A DNA stretch of 64,000 nt from Desulfovibrio piger (GCF_900116045.1 NZ_LT630450.1:403501-467500); one strand, 5' to 3'. Positions 8,604 through 17,692 are shown, counted from the first letter of the stretch. Translations and numbers: made by a program. Notes: a model not told the origin generated them from the sequence alone.

Positions 8604-10087
8604 CCGGCAGCAGGGGCAGCGCCGTCTGCCTGTACGTCTTTTCCGGGCCGCATCTGGGCGCCTGTGTGGAACTGGCGGAAGGGAACTGGGTCGTGGGGTC
8701 GGATGACGCCTGCGACATCATCCTGACCGGTCTTGCCCCCCGCCATGCCGTTCTGGACATTTCGTCAGGAGACAACGCCTTTCCCGTGCTGTCCGTGACG
8801 GCCCTGGATGGTCCGCTTCGTCTGCAGGGGGAAGAGCCCGTCGGGCCGGGTGAGGCCGATGGTCCTCTGCATCCCGCAGCCGGGAGCGCCTGGTATCTTG
8901 GTACGACCTGTTTTGCCTGGAACCGTCCCGGAGTCCCCCAGGAAAGTCTTGTGCCGGAGCTTTCCCCGCACGCCCGCACCCCCGGGGCCGGCGAGGCTGC
9001 GCCTGTGGAGACGGGATCCGTACCTGCGGTCACGGAGACATCTGAGCTGCTGCCGACCGCCAATGATCTTGGCATGGACGCCGAAGCTTCGGAAACACTG
9101 TTGCCGGATGTCCCGGAAACGCCCCCCGCCCGTCGAGCCGGCTGGCGGGCCTTGCTTCTGGTGCTGGTGGCGGTCTTCCTGCTCGCCTTGTCCCTGATGG
9201 TCAGACCTGCGGACTCTGATCCTGAGCATTACCCCGAGATCATTAAAAAATATCTTGAAGATGCCGGTATCCGGGGCCTGGCTGTGAGCCGGCGTGATCC
9301 TGGCGTGGAGATACGCGGAACAGTGGCGGACGATGCGGCCATGATCCGTTTGCGTGATATGGCACGTGGATTGCATATCCCTGTGTACCTGGAAGTGGCC
9401 GTACAGGAAGACATGCTGCGCGCCGTGCGCAGTTCGCTTGGTATCCGCGGTTTCCATCCTGATGTCGTCCTGTGGGAGAACAAGGGCAATCCGCGTTTGC
9501 AGGTCAGGGCCTACATGAAGGACGAGCTGCTGGAGGCAGCAGCCTTCACGGCCCTGAAAGAAGAGGTCCGGGGCCTGCCGACGGTGGACAGGCACATCGT
9601 CTACGAAAAGGATCTTGCGCCTGTACTGGATGCGGCCCTGCAGCGGGCGGGCCTGGGGAATGTCCGGGTCATCTACCTGCCGGGCCGGGTGGATTTTTCG
9701 GGTGATTTCCGGCCGGAAGACACCAAGAAGCTGGAAGCCATCCGGCAGGATGCCAGCGAGCTGTTCGGTGTCCGTCTGTACGGGACCTCGTCGGCCTCGG
9801 GCGCTCTGGCCGCTGCGGAACGCTCCCTGACACCTTCGCGGGACGGGGAGCCCGGCGGGGCCGCACCTGCCCGGCCGGCGGGCACTGGCGGCGGGGATCC
9901 GCTGGGAGGGCTGCGTGTGACCGGCGTCACCATGTCGCCCATGCGTTTCGTGACCACCGCCGATGGCAGGCGCCTGTTTGAAGGGGCCGTGCTCCCCAGC
10001 GGCTGGACCCTGGAGAGCATCGACACCAAAGCCCTTGTCCTGCGCAACGGCAGCCAGGTCGTCAGTCACAGATTGAGAGGTAAATGA
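8600..10087 (+). CDS. sctD: Inner-membrane ring protein SctD
   Basis: A 495-residue product from GTG overlapping the sctC stop. An N-terminal cytoplasmic FHA-like domain (about 8-100) is followed by a Pro/Glu-rich linker, one membrane span (about 181-201, ALLLVLVAVFLLALSLMV) and a periplasmic part (about 210-410) of repeated BON/ring-building modules. This is the YscD/PrgH arrangement that forms the outer of the two inner-membrane rings and contacts the sorting platform through the FHA domain. The C-terminal tail (about 400-495) is longer than usual. Confidence 0.88.
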   Translation: MTGSRGSAVCLYVFSGPHLGACVELAEGNWVVGSDDACDIILTGLAPRHAVLDISSGDNAFPVLSVTALDGPLRLQGEEPVGPGEADGPLHPAAGSAWYLGTTCFAWNRPGVPQESLVPELSPHARTPGAGEAAPVETGSVPAVTETSELLPTANDLGMDAEASETLLPDVPETPPARRAGWRALLLVLVAVFLLALSLMVRPADSDPEHYPEIIKKYLEDAGIRGLAVSRRDPGVEIRGTVADDAAMIRLRDMARGLHIPVYLEVAVQEDMLRAVRSSLGIRGFHPDVVLWENKGNPRLQVRAYMKDELLEAAAFTALKEEVRGLPTVDRHIVYEKDLAPVLDAALQRAGLGNVRVIYLPGRVDFSGDFRPEDTKKLEAIRQDASELFGVRLYGTSSASGALAAAERSLTPSRDGEPGGAAPARPAGTGGGDPLGGLRVTGVTMSPMRFVTTADGRRLFEGAVLPSGWTLESIDTKALVLRNGSQVVSHRLRGK

Positions 10088-10305
10088 TGGAAATGGAATC
10101 AGCCTTTGACATGCTGGCGGAAGATCCTTCGGGGCGGGGCCTCAAGCAGCTTCGCGAGGAGCTGTTCGAGATGCGGATGGATGTCAAGCGCGCCATGGAT
10201 GCCGGCATGACACCGGACGAGATGGCTGTTGCCCGGCAGGTCATGACCGCAGTGGATTGCGCGGAGAACGTGGCGGAGCGCGTTTACGATACGCTGAACC
10301 GCTGA
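10084..10305 (+). CDS. YscE/SsaE-like needle co-chaperone
   Basis: A 73-residue two-helix protein (RGLKQLREELFEMRMDVKRA... MAVARQVMTAVDCAENVAER) whose ATG overlaps the sctD stop (ATGA). Size, helical hairpin and position just before the needle gene match YscE/EscE/SsaE proteins, which with a YscG-type TPR partner hold the needle subunit monomeric in the cytoplasm. A YscG-like gene follows sctF, so the full trio is present. Confidence 0.7.
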   Translation: MMEMESAFDMLAEDPSGRGLKQLREELFEMRMDVKRAMDAGMTPDEMAVARQVMTAVDCAENVAERVYDTLNR

Positions 10306-10335
10306 TCCGGGAAAAGCCGCCGCCGGGCGTGGAAC

Positions 10336-10354
10336 GGGCCGGCGTGGCCGGCCC
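10336..10354. other. Perfect GC hairpin upstream of sctF
   Basis: GGGCCGGC-GTG-GCCGGCCC: 8-base perfect arms and a 3-base loop, no T-tract. It lies in the 142-base gap before the needle gene, one of the longer gaps inside the block. It could stabilise a processed transcript for the abundant needle subunit; this is inference. Confidence 0.4.
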
Positions 10355-10447
10355 CTGCGGCCCTGGGACGGCCCTGTCAGCCGCAGAGCCGGGCGGCAAA
10401 AGCGTAAGAGCAAGATGACCGCATTGCGGATCAGTCAGGAGAACACC

Positions 10448-10699
10448 ATGAATATAGGAAGCTCGGGCGGGATCGATGTCGGCCAGCTGTTCCAGAATGC
10501 CACCAACGGACTGAGCCGGGACGGCCAGGCCCTGCAGGCCAAGATGGACGAGATCAGTGCCTCCGGCGAGGTGGACCAGATGGAGCTGCTGGAACTGCAG
10601 TTCGCCATGGGGCAGTACAACGCCAAGCTGGAGACCATCTCCTCGGTGACCAAGAGCATCCAGGATATGCTCAAGTCTCTGGCCCAGAGGACGGGCTAG
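10448..10699 (+). CDS. sctF: T3SS needle subunit SctF
   Basis: An 83-residue product, the standard needle length. I chose ATG 10448 (MNIGSSGGIDVGQ), preceded by CAGGAG at 7 bases, over an upstream ATG at 10415. A helix-turn-helix hairpin ends with the needle-type tail (FAMGQYNAKLETISSVTKSI, then QDMLKSLAQ). Subunits polymerise into the hollow extracellular needle. It sits between the YscE-like and YscG-like chaperone genes. Confidence 0.9.
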   Translation: MNIGSSGGIDVGQLFQNATNGLSRDGQALQAKMDEISASGEVDQMELLELQFAMGQYNAKLETISSVTKSIQDMLKSLAQRTG

Positions 10700-10774
10700 C
10701 ATCCGGGAACGGGTGCAACACTGGCAAAGGAATGATGATGGGGCCGTTTTCGGCCCCCAACATGGGAGAGATAT

Positions 10775-11131
10775 ATGGTTTCCGAAAAACAGATGGCCCG
10801 TCTGCTGGATCTGGCCAATCTGGCCTGTCAAAAGGGGCTTGTCGGGGAAGCCAGGACCATTTTTCGGGCAGTCCTGGCGCTCAGGCCGGATTTTGCGCCC
10901 GCTCTCGTGGGACTGGCATTTTCCCACGTGGTCGTGGATGATTTTGACACCGCGCTCACCATCCTGGACAAGGTCCTTGCGGGCAATGCCGCTGATGCCG
11001 ACGCCCTTGCCATGCGCGGCCTTGCCTGCCTGCTGGCCGGACGCAGGGAAGAGGCGGAACAGGCCTTTACGGCCATCCCCCAGGACTGCGCGGCCGCAGA
11101 CATGGCCCGGGCCATCATGGAAGTGGCCTGA
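10775..11131 (+). CDS. YscG-like TPR needle chaperone
   Basis: A 118-residue soluble protein made of about three TPR-like helix pairs (LLDLANLACQKGLVGEARTI, DFAPALVGLAFSHVVVDDF, ALAMRGLACLLAGRREEAEQ). YscG/EscG/PscG proteins clasp the C-terminal helix of the needle subunit together with YscE. Position after sctF and before sctI agrees. A small GCCTGA-CA-TCAGGC inverted repeat follows the stop. Confidence 0.78.
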   Translation: MVSEKQMARLLDLANLACQKGLVGEARTIFRAVLALRPDFAPALVGLAFSHVVVDDFDTALTILDKVLAGNAADADALAMRGLACLLAGRREEAEQAFTAIPQDCAAADMARAIMEVA

Positions 11132-11169
11132 TACCGGCCTGACATCAGGCTGTCCGGGAGGCACGGCAC

Positions 11170-11766
11170 ATGATAGCCGCATCGGCACAAGGCGCGACCA
11201 GACTGCTGGAAGCCCTGGAAAAGCTTGCCCAGTGGGCGGGCGAGCCTTCCGAGGGAGGCCCTTCCGGTGCGCCGTCGCGGGAGCTGGTCAGGGCTTTCGA
11301 GGAGGCCCTTTCCTCCCCTCCGGCAGACGCTTCCGCAGCTGCTGCCGGCGGAACCGGCGGGGCCCCGGCGGCAACGGCGCTCCTGCCGGGCCCGGCGGAA
11401 TCCATGCCGTGCCCTTCCGTTGCCGGAACAGGCGCGGAGGGATCGCCGTCTCCTGTGGAACAGGCCGGGAAGGGGCTTGCCGTGGAGCAGCCCGCCGCAG
11501 CCGGTGGCGCTGATGTCCCCGCCGGGCAGGAGGTGAAGGAGCCGCAGGCCGTCTTCCAGAGCGAAGGGATCTCCCGCCAGGATGCCCTGGAAGAGCTGGG
11601 GCGGCTGCTGGAACGGGTCTCCGGGCAGGGGGCCCTTGTCAGCCCGCAGGAATTGCTGCATGTGCAGCAACTTGTGGGCATGCTCAATGTTCAGGCCAAA
11701 GTGGGGGTCCAGACATCGCAGCAGACGACGCAAGGCCTGGAAAGCCTGCTGCGCCAGTCCGGTTAG
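11170..11766 (+). CDS. sctI: Inner rod protein SctI, with long N-terminal extension
   Basis: A 198-residue product, longer than the usual rod protein (about 80-120). The last 60 residues (ELLHVQQLVGMLNVQAKVG... TTQGLESLLRQSG) match the conserved C-terminal SctI helix that lines the rod below the needle. The first 130 residues are Ala/Gly/Pro/Glu-rich and of low complexity. Position between the YscG-like gene and sctJ is standard. Confidence 0.8.
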   Translation: MIAASAQGATRLLEALEKLAQWAGEPSEGGPSGAPSRELVRAFEEALSSPPADASAAAAGGTGGAPAATALLPGPAESMPCPSVAGTGAEGSPSPVEQAGKGLAVEQPAAAGGADVPAGQEVKEPQAVFQSEGISRQDALEELGRLLERVSGQGALVSPQELLHVQQLVGMLNVQAKVGVQTSQQTTQGLESLLRQSG

Positions 11767-11794
11767 GCCCCGTATCTCATCCAGAGGTTTTTCC

Positions 11795-12589
11795 ATGCCG
11801 CGTCCCATGCTTTTTTTGCTGCTGTCCCTGCTCCTGCTCCTTGCCGGCTGCAAGGTGGAGATGTATTCGGGCCTGTCCGAGGACCAGGCCAACCAGATGC
11901 TTTCCACCCTGCTGCGACGGGGGATCGAGGCGGAAAAACAGGCTGCGGGCAAGAATGGCTATACCCTGCTGGTGGATGACGACCAGCTGGTGCGGGCCCT
12001 GCAGATCCTCAAGGAGAACAGTCTGCCGCGCGAAGCCTTCAAGAACCTGGGGGAAGTGTTCGCCGGTGACGGCATGATCTCCTCCACTTCCGAAGTCCAG
12101 GCCCGTATGTCCTATGCCCTGTCACAGGAGCTGGCGGACACGCTCTCGCGTATCGACGGTGTCCTGACGGCCCGCGTCCATGTGGTGCTCGGCGTCAACG
12201 ACAAGGTGAACAACATCACCATCGCCCCCTCCGCGGCCGTCTTCCTGCGCCATACCCTGGATTCACCCGTGGTCAATCTTGTACCCGAGATCAGGGAGCT
12301 GGTGGCGGGTGCCGTGGCGTCCCTCAAGTACGACAATGTGAGCGTGATGCTGGTCCCGGTACGGGAAAGCGTGACGGTACCGGACAGCAAGCTCCCGTCC
12401 CCGCTGCTGTCACCGGGGGCCCATACGCCCGCCCTGCTGCTGCAGATGCTGGCCATGGCGGCGGTGCTCCTGGCGCTGGGCGCGGGGGGCTGGGTCTGCG
12501 GCCGCCGTCTGCTGGCCCGCCGCCGTGCTGCCCGGAAAGCCCTTGAGGCCGGGGAGGGGGATGACGCCGGCAAGCAGGGTGAGGCCTGA
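11795..12589 (+). CDS. sctJ: Inner-membrane ring lipoprotein SctJ
   Basis: A 264-residue product. The signal peptide ends in lipobox LAGC (Cys19). Two ring-building modules follow (about 20-190, with YSGLSEDQANQMLSTLLRRG and the ALSQELADTLSRIDGVLTARVHV motif), then a C-terminal membrane span (about 210-236) and a basic cytoplasmic tail. It forms the inner ring of the basal body with SctD. A diverged fragment of a second sctJ lies at 23,248-23,401. ATGA overlap with sctK. Confidence 0.95.
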   Translation: MPRPMLFLLLSLLLLLAGCKVEMYSGLSEDQANQMLSTLLRRGIEAEKQAAGKNGYTLLVDDDQLVRALQILKENSLPREAFKNLGEVFAGDGMISSTSEVQARMSYALSQELADTLSRIDGVLTARVHVVLGVNDKVNNITIAPSAAVFLRHTLDSPVVNLVPEIRELVAGAVASLKYDNVSVMLVPVRESVTVPDSKLPSPLLSPGAHTPALLLQMLAMAAVLLALGAGGWVCGRRLLARRRAARKALEAGEGDDAGKQGEA

Positions 12590-13272
12590 TGCACAAGCAG
12601 TTTTTCGCGGACGTCCTCGTGCGCCGTCCGGTCCTGTGGCAGCGCCTGCTGCAGGCCAATCTGCCGGAAGGCGGACCGCGGTTGCCGGATGCCTGCCGTG
12701 AGCAGCTGGGCAGGGCCGCGGACAGCCTGTGGGCCTGGTTGCAGCAGCGGCCGTTGACGCACGGGCTGCCCGTTTCTGCAAGCGGAACTGCCGGACCGCT
12801 CCCGTTCTGGGACTATGCCGAGGAATCGCGCCGGCTTGCCCTGCTGCCTGCTCCGGCCCTGCTGGAGCTGTGCCGGGTGACGGGCGTGGTCCTGCATGCT
12901 CCCGCCATCGCGGCGGTGCTGCTGCGGGACGAGGTCCTTTCCCTGCGGCGGTCCCTGGGCGAGGAGACCTATCAGTATGCCCTGCAGCGGGGCCGGTATC
13001 AGCTGGGAGGCGTGCGGCGCTTCTTCCAGTGGCGGGATACGGATCTGCCCCTGGCGGAGCGCTGCGCCCTGCACGGCACCATGGCGCTGCTCCTGATAGC
13101 CGGGCTCTGGCCGGAAGATGTGGCCCTGCGTGTCCGGGATCGTCTGCCCGCGCTGCCGGCGACGGCCGTGCTGCCGTCCCTGACGGAAGAGGAATGCCAC
13201 GAACTGTGGCGCGGGGTGAAAAAACTGCTGCTCAAGGAGGTGGCTCCGTCATGGGCGCCGTGTTTCGACTGA
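12589..13272 (+). CDS. sctK: Sorting-platform protein SctK (YscK/OrgA-like)
   Basis: A 227-residue soluble, Leu/Arg-rich protein starting at the ATG that overlaps the sctJ stop. SctK proteins are poorly conserved; size, absence of membrane segments and position between sctJ and sctL identify it. SctK tethers the SctQ/SctL pods to the cytoplasmic SctD domain. Its 3' end overlaps the sctL start by 22 bases. Confidence 0.78.
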   Translation: MHKQFFADVLVRRPVLWQRLLQANLPEGGPRLPDACREQLGRAADSLWAWLQQRPLTHGLPVSASGTAGPLPFWDYAEESRRLALLPAPALLELCRVTGVVLHAPAIAAVLLRDEVLSLRRSLGEETYQYALQRGRYQLGGVRRFFQWRDTDLPLAERCALHGTMALLLIAGLWPEDVALRVRDRLPALPATAVLPSLTEEECHELWRGVKKLLLKEVAPSWAPCFD

Positions 13273-13874
13273 CAGGCAATACGGTGATGCCCGCTCCCGG
13301 GGTACGGGTATTGCGCGCGGCTGATTATGCGCGTCTCGTGGAAGCCAACGATGTGCTGGCCGCCGCCCGGGAACGGGCTGCCGTCATGGCTGCCGAAGCG
13401 GAAAAGGCCTATGCGGAGCGCAAGCGGGCCGGCTATGAGGACGGCCTTATGGAAGGCCGCATGGAGCAGGCCGAAAAGATGATGGAAACGGCCATGCAGG
13501 CCGTGGAATATATCGAGGGGGTGGAAGCCAAGCTCGTGGGAGTGGTGACGTCCGCCGTGCGCAAGATCATCGGCGAGCTGGACGACCGGGAATGCACGGT
13601 GCGCGTGGTGCGCAACGCCCTGAACGCCGTGCGCAGCCAGCAGCGTGTGCTCATCCGTGTCTCGCCTGACGACAAGGACGCGGTGCGGGCCTCGCTGGCG
13701 GCCATGATCTCGTCCGCTCCCAATGGCGCCACTTTTCTGGACGTGACGGCCGACCCCCGCATGAAGCCCGGGGACTGCATTCTGGAATGCGAGCTGGGGG
13801 TCGTGGACGCCAGCCTGGAGACCCAGCTCAAGGCCATAGAGCACGCTTTGCTGGGCAAGATCAGGGAGTCGTAG
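13251..13874 (+). CDS. sctL: ATPase stator SctL
   Basis: A 207-residue product; ATG 13251 follows AAGGAGG inside the end of sctK. An Ala/Glu/Arg-rich coiled coil (about 30-85, with the GxxxG-like GYEDGLMEGRMEQAEKMME) precedes the conserved C-terminal V/F-ATPase stator-like domain (about 100-200: VRVSPDDKD region, DPRMKPGDCILECELGVVDA). SctL links the ATPase to the SctQ pods and restrains its activity. Confidence 0.9.
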   Translation: MGAVFRLTGNTVMPAPGVRVLRAADYARLVEANDVLAAARERAAVMAAEAEKAYAERKRAGYEDGLMEGRMEQAEKMMETAMQAVEYIEGVEAKLVGVVTSAVRKIIGELDDRECTVRVVRNALNAVRSQQRVLIRVSPDDKDAVRASLAAMISSAPNGATFLDVTADPRMKPGDCILECELGVVDASLETQLKAIEHALLGKIRES

Positions 13875-15191
13875 ATGGCTTTCGAATACATCGGCGACCT
13901 GCTGGAGGAGGCCGTCCGCGACGTCAATCCCCTGGAGACGCGGGGGCGCGTGGAGCAGGTGGTGGGCACCATCATCCGTGCCGTGGTCCCCGGTGTGAAG
14001 GTGGGGGAACTCTGCCTGCTGCGCAATCCCTGGGAAGACTGGAGCCTCAAGGCCGAGGTGGTGGGCTTCGTCAGGAACGTGGCCCTGCTGTCGCCCCTGG
14101 GCAACATGCAGGGCATCTCCCCGGCCACGGAAGTCATCCCCACGGGCGAGATCCTTTCCGTCCCCGTGGGCCATGAGCTGCTGGGCCGTGTGGTGGACGG
14201 TCTGGGGCAGGCCATGGACGGCGGTCCGGCCATCAGGACGCGCACCCACTATCCGCTGGTGGCCGAAGCGCCCAATCCCATGACCCGCAAGGTCATCAGC
14301 AAGCCCATCTCCCTGGGCCTGCGCGTCATCGACGGTGTGCTGACCTGCGGGGAAGGGCAGCGCATGGGCATCTTCGCCGCGGCAGGCGGCGGCAAGTCCA
14401 CCTTGCTGTCCAGTATCCTCAAGGGCTGCACGGCCGATGTCTGCGTGCTGGCGCTCATCGGTGAACGCGGCCGCGAAGTGCGGGAATTCATCGAACGCGA
14501 CATCGGCCCGGAAGGCCGCAAAAAGGCCGTGCTCGTGGTCTCCACGTCGGACCGTTCCTCCATGGAGCGGCTCAAGGCCGCCTATACGGCCACGGCCATT
14601 GCCGAATATTTTCGTGATCAGGGCAGGAGCGTATTGCTGATGATGGATTCCGTGACCCGCTTCGGACGCGCCCAGCGCGAGATCGGTCTGGCGGCCGGAG
14701 AACCGCCGACTCGCCGGGGCTTCCCGCCTTCGGTCTTTTCGGAGCTGCCCAAGCTCATGGAGCGCGCGGGCAATTCCGACAAGGGCTCCATCACCGCCCT
14801 GTATACCGTGCTGGTGGAAGGAGATGACATGACCGAACCCATCGCCGACGAGACCCGGTCCATCCTTGACGGGCATATCGTGCTTTCGCGCAAGCTGGCC
14901 GCTGCCAACCATTATCCCGCCATCGACGTCCAGGCCAGCGTCAGCCGCGTCATGAACGCCGTGGTGGACAAGGAGCACAAGGCCGCGGCCCAGGCCCTGC
15001 GCAAGATACTGGCCAAATACGCGGAAGTGGAGCTGCTGGTGCAGATCGGCGAATACAAGAAAGGGGCCGATGCCGAGGCGGATTTTGCCCTGGGGCATAT
15101 CCAGGCGGTCAATGATTTTTTGCGCCAGGGGCTGGAGGAAAAAAGCTCGTTCGAGGAGACCCTGGCGGCTCTGAAAAAAGTCGTGCTGTAA
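13875..15191 (+). CDS. sctN: T3SS ATPase SctN
   Basis: A 438-residue F1-beta-like ATPase starting immediately after the sctL stop. Walker A is AAGGGKST (Lys174), Walker B is SVLLMMDS, and the family segments [12 protein letters not shown] and [15 protein letters not shown] are intact. It strips chaperones from substrates and powers unfolding at the export gate. The strongest family match in the island. Confidence 0.97.
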   Translation: MAFEYIGDLLEEAVRDVNPLETRGRVEQVVGTIIRAVVPGVKVGELCLLRNPWEDWSLKAEVVGFVRNVALLSPLGNMQGISPATEVIPTGEILSVPVGHELLGRVVDGLGQAMDGGPAIRTRTHYPLVAEAPNPMTRKVISKPISLGLRVIDGVLTCGEGQRMGIFAAAGGGKSTLLSSILKGCTADVCVLALIGERGREVREFIERDIGPEGRKKAVLVVSTSDRSSMERLKAAYTATAIAEYFRDQGRSVLLMMDSVTRFGRAQREIGLAAGEPPTRRGFPPSVFSELPKLMERAGNSDKGSITALYTVLVEGDDMTEPIADETRSILDGHIVLSRKLAAANHYPAIDVQASVSRVMNAVVDKEHKAAAQALRKILAKYAEVELLVQIGEYKKGADAEADFALGHIQAVNDFLRQGLEEKSSFEETLAALKKVVL

Positions 15192-15227
15192 GCGGGGCAC
15201 GGCCTCCGCATGCGGCAAAGGTGCATC

Positions 15228-15719
15228 ATGGCGCAACGACGCTATCCTTTGCAGGCCCTGCTGTCCGTCCGCCACTATCGGGAAGACGCCGCCCGCAATG
15301 CCTTGCGGCTGGAGGAACGGCGGCTGGTACAGGCCCGTGAGGAAGCGGAGCGGCGGCGGATCGAGCTGGAACGTTACCGTACCTGGCGGCAGGAAGAAGA
15401 GGAGCGGCGTTACGCCGCCATCATGGGAGCGACCCTTTCGCTGGAAGAGGTCGCGGATTTCCGGGCCGCCCTGGGGGCACTGGCCACCGGGGAACAGGAA
15501 CGCCTCCAGGCCGTAGGGCAGGCCGAGGAGCAGGTGCGGCAGCAGGAGCAGGCCGTGACCGGTGCGCAAAGGGCCGTGGCCCTGGCCCGCCGGGAAGCGG
15601 CCAAGATCGAGAAACATCGTGATATCTGGCAGGAGAACGCCAAACGGGAGCAGGAGCATCTGGAAGATCTGGAGCTGGAGGAGTTCGCCACCCCTTCCCG
15701 CGCCAGTGACGATGCCTGA
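15228..15719 (+). CDS. sctO: ATPase stalk protein SctO
   Basis: A 163-residue protein that is one long coiled coil (about 15-150, Glu/Arg/Ala-rich). I chose ATG 15228 (MAQRRYPLQALLSVRHYRED), 7 bases after AAAGG, over an upstream ATG at 15210. SctO, like flagellar FliJ and the F1 gamma subunit, inserts into the SctN hexamer and contacts SctV. Position after sctN is standard. Confidence 0.85.
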   Translation: MAQRRYPLQALLSVRHYREDAARNALRLEERRLVQAREEAERRRIELERYRTWRQEEEERRYAAIMGATLSLEEVADFRAALGALATGEQERLQAVGQAEEQVRQQEQAVTGAQRAVALARREAAKIEKHRDIWQENAKREQEHLEDLELEEFATPSRASDDA

Positions 15720-15784
15720 GGCCCCCAGCAGGCTGTTCTGCCGGATCCCGCAAGCCCGCATGGCGGCGTATGCTGGAGGTGTCC

Positions 15785-16408
15785 ATGGGCATGGAGATCA
15801 GTTCCCGGCGTTTGCAGGAAGCGGATTCCCGCACGCAGACAGGGCGTGAAGACGCAGAACGCCCCGTGGACGGCAGGGACAAGGAGCGTTTTGACCGGGC
15901 CATGCAGGAATCCCGGGAACGGGACGGGCAGGGCGGTCAGGAGGATGGCCGGGGCGGTTCCCGGCAGGAGGCACCGTCGCCCCAGGCGCTGCTGGACAGC
16001 CTTTTCGGCAGCCGCATGCGGAACATTCAGCCCACCGCCGTACAGGCAGCCCCGGCTCCCGGGGAGGTGGATGCCCTCGTGAGCGAGCTGGTCGACCGCA
16101 TCCTGGTCTCCGAACCGGGCAAGGGGGCCCCGGAAGTCCGCATCACGCTGGGGCAGGGCCCGCTTTCCGGTGCAGAACTGTGCCTGGCCCGGGCGCAGGA
16201 CGGCCAGCTGTTCATCCGACTTGCCTGTGCCGACCCCGCTTCCTTCCAGACGGCGGTGGGGGCCCAGGATGCCTTGCGCAGCGCCCTGGAGCGCAGTGGC
16301 GAGAACGTGCGCGTGGAGATCGTCCAGAGCCGCACGGACGGCGGCAATGAAGGCGATGCCCGGCAGCAGTCCCGGGGCCGCCGGGACTACGTCCCTGACG
16401 CGGAGTAG
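15785..16408 (+). CDS. sctP: Needle-length/substrate-switch protein SctP
   Basis: A 207-residue product. Start ATG 15785 follows GGAGG; an ATG at 15770 lacks a spaced Shine-Dalgarno. The N-terminal half is hydrophilic, disordered and Gly/Arg/Asp-rich. The C-terminal half (about 95-190: VDALVSELVDRILVSEP, VRITLGQGPLSGAELCLARA) resembles the T3S4/SctP domain that acts on SctU to switch from needle to translocator export. The ruler region is short compared with YscP. Confidence 0.75.
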   Translation: MGMEISSRRLQEADSRTQTGREDAERPVDGRDKERFDRAMQESRERDGQGGQEDGRGGSRQEAPSPQALLDSLFGSRMRNIQPTAVQAAPAPGEVDALVSELVDRILVSEPGKGAPEVRITLGQGPLSGAELCLARAQDGQLFIRLACADPASFQTAVGAQDALRSALERSGENVRVEIVQSRTDGGNEGDARQQSRGRRDYVPDAE

Positions 16409-16457
16409 GTACGGCCGCCACACGGCGCGCCATGATATTTTCCCCCTCCGAAAGGGG

Positions 16458-16474
16458 AGCGGGCAGAGCCCGCT
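16458..16474. other. Perfect hairpin upstream of sctQ
   Basis: AGCGGGC-AGA-GCCCGCT, followed by GGTTTT, and preceded by a second small hairpin (CCCC-TCCGAAA-GGGG). It lies in the 87-base gap between sctP and sctQ and could partly terminate or shield the sctQ leader. Confidence 0.4.
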
Positions 16475-16495
16475 GGTTTTCGGAAAAGGTGAGCC

Positions 16496-17692
16496 ATGTC
16501 CCAGGAGATCCCTTCCCGGCCTTTCCGCCCGCCGGTGCTGCCGCCGTTGCAGGCACGGCTGGTCAATGCCCTCGTCTGCCGGGTCCTGCCGCTGACCGTA
16601 CCGCTGGATGCCGGTGCGGAGCAGCCTGTTCCCTGCATGCTGTCGTTCAATGCCGCGGCGGCCACCGCGGAACAGGATGCCCCCTTTGCTCCGGCGGCCG
16701 TGCTGTACCTGAGCAGCGGCGAGGACCTGTGGCGCTTGGAATGGTCATCCCTGGAGGCACTGGCCCTGAGGCCGGATCTGGCCGCCTGGCGCAGTTCCCT
16801 GCCTGCAGGGGAGCAGACGTTCGCCCGTCTGCCCGGCGAATTGTGCCTGGCCGTTCTGGAGCGCCTGCTGGCGCCCGCGCTGCAACAGCTGGAACCCTTC
16901 CTGGGCTGTGAGCTGTGCTGTGCCGGTACCCCGCAGGCCGGAGCGGACTGGGGCGGGCCGCTGCCCCTGCGCCTGGATCTGCCCGGCGGTGAGGCTGTTT
17001 TCCTGCGTCTGTCCTGGGCCAGGGAGAATGCCGCACGTTATGTGCTGGAACGTCTGGAGCAGCTCCCCATGCGTACGGAGGCCGGGGCCCGCTTCACGGG
17101 GACGCTGGCCTGCCCCCTGGAAGCGGGGCGCATACTCCTGCCGGCAGACGAGGCCGCGACGCTCGTACCGGGGGATGTTCTCCTGCCGGAGAGCTGGGTA
17201 CCGGAGATGCCGCGCCTGCGCCTGCCGCAGGGCAGGGCGCTGGCCTGCCGGCTGGGGGACGGGATTTTGTCCGTACTGGGGCCGGATATGGGCGACCCCG
17301 GGCGGGAGCCTGCAGAGAAAGGAAGCGAGGACGGCATGAGTGAAGAACATCTGGCCCCCACCGGGGCCGTCCGGGATGACGGGCCCGCCGCAGAAGCCGC
17401 CGCGGTGGACCCCGCGTCCGTCGGGGCGCTGGAATTGCCTGTGGTCTTTGAGATCGGCAGGCTGCATCTCCGCCTGGACGAACTGGCGGCACTGGTCCCC
17501 GGGCATACGCTGGCCCTGGGCGGCGAGACGCCGTCGCCCGTCGTGGACATCCGTGTGGCGGGGCAGCTTCTGGCACAGGGGCGTCTGGTGGATGTGGGCG
17601 GCATGCCGGGCGTGCAGATCACCCGCATGCATGCTGCCGGACAGGACAGCGCTGCGCCGCAGGGGGCCGGGGATGGAACTGGCCGGGATTAA
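16496..17692 (+). CDS. sctQ: Sorting-platform pod/C-ring protein SctQ
   Basis: A 398-residue product with a variable N-terminal region and two SpoA-type domains; the last (about 310-385: LPVVFEIGRLHLRLDELAAL, VVDIRVAGQLLAQGRLVDVG) is clear. SctQ builds the cytoplasmic pods that gather SctL/SctN and cargo. An in-frame ATG at 17,336 (residue 281), behind AAAGGAAGCGAGG, probably starts a separate 118-residue C-terminal form, as known for YscQ and SpaO. The 3' end overlaps sctR by 20 bases. Confidence 0.9.
   Translation: MSQEIPSRPFRPPVLPPLQARLVNALVCRVLPLTVPLDAGAEQPVPCMLSFNAAAATAEQDAPFAPAAVLYLSSGEDLWRLEWSSLEALALRPDLAAWRSSLPAGEQTFARLPGELCLAVLERLLAPALQQLEPFLGCELCCAGTPQAGADWGGPLPLRLDLPGGEAVFLRLSWARENAARYVLERLEQLPMRTEAGARFTGTLACPLEAGRILLPADEAATLVPGDVLLPESWVPEMPRLRLPQGRALACRLGDGILSVLGPDMGDPGREPAEKGSEDGMSEEHLAPTGAVRDDGPAAEAAAVDPASVGALELPVVFEIGRLHLRLDELAALVPGHTLALGGETPSPVVDIRVAGQLLAQGRLVDVGGMPGVQITRMHAAGQDSAAPQGAGDGTGRD
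17336..17692 (+). CDS. Probable internal translation product SctQ-C
   Basis: In-frame ATG inside sctQ giving MSEEHLAPTG... and a 118-residue protein that contains the C-terminal SpoA domain plus an acidic leader. It is preceded by GAAAGGAAGCGAGG with 5-10 base spacing. In Yersinia and Salmonella, short SctQ forms made this way assemble with full-length SctQ. The start here is seen in sequence; its use is inference. Confidence 0.5.
   Translation: MSEEHLAPTGAVRDDGPAAEAAAVDPASVGALELPVVFEIGRLHLRLDELAALVPGHTLALGGETPSPVVDIRVAGQLLAQGRLVDVGGMPGVQITRMHAAGQDSAAPQGAGDGTGRD

Noticed and set aside
12999..15761. Leftward 920-codon open frame
   Set aside because: It lies opposite sctK to sctO, all of which are clear family members. 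Long antisense frames are expected in GC-rich coding DNA.
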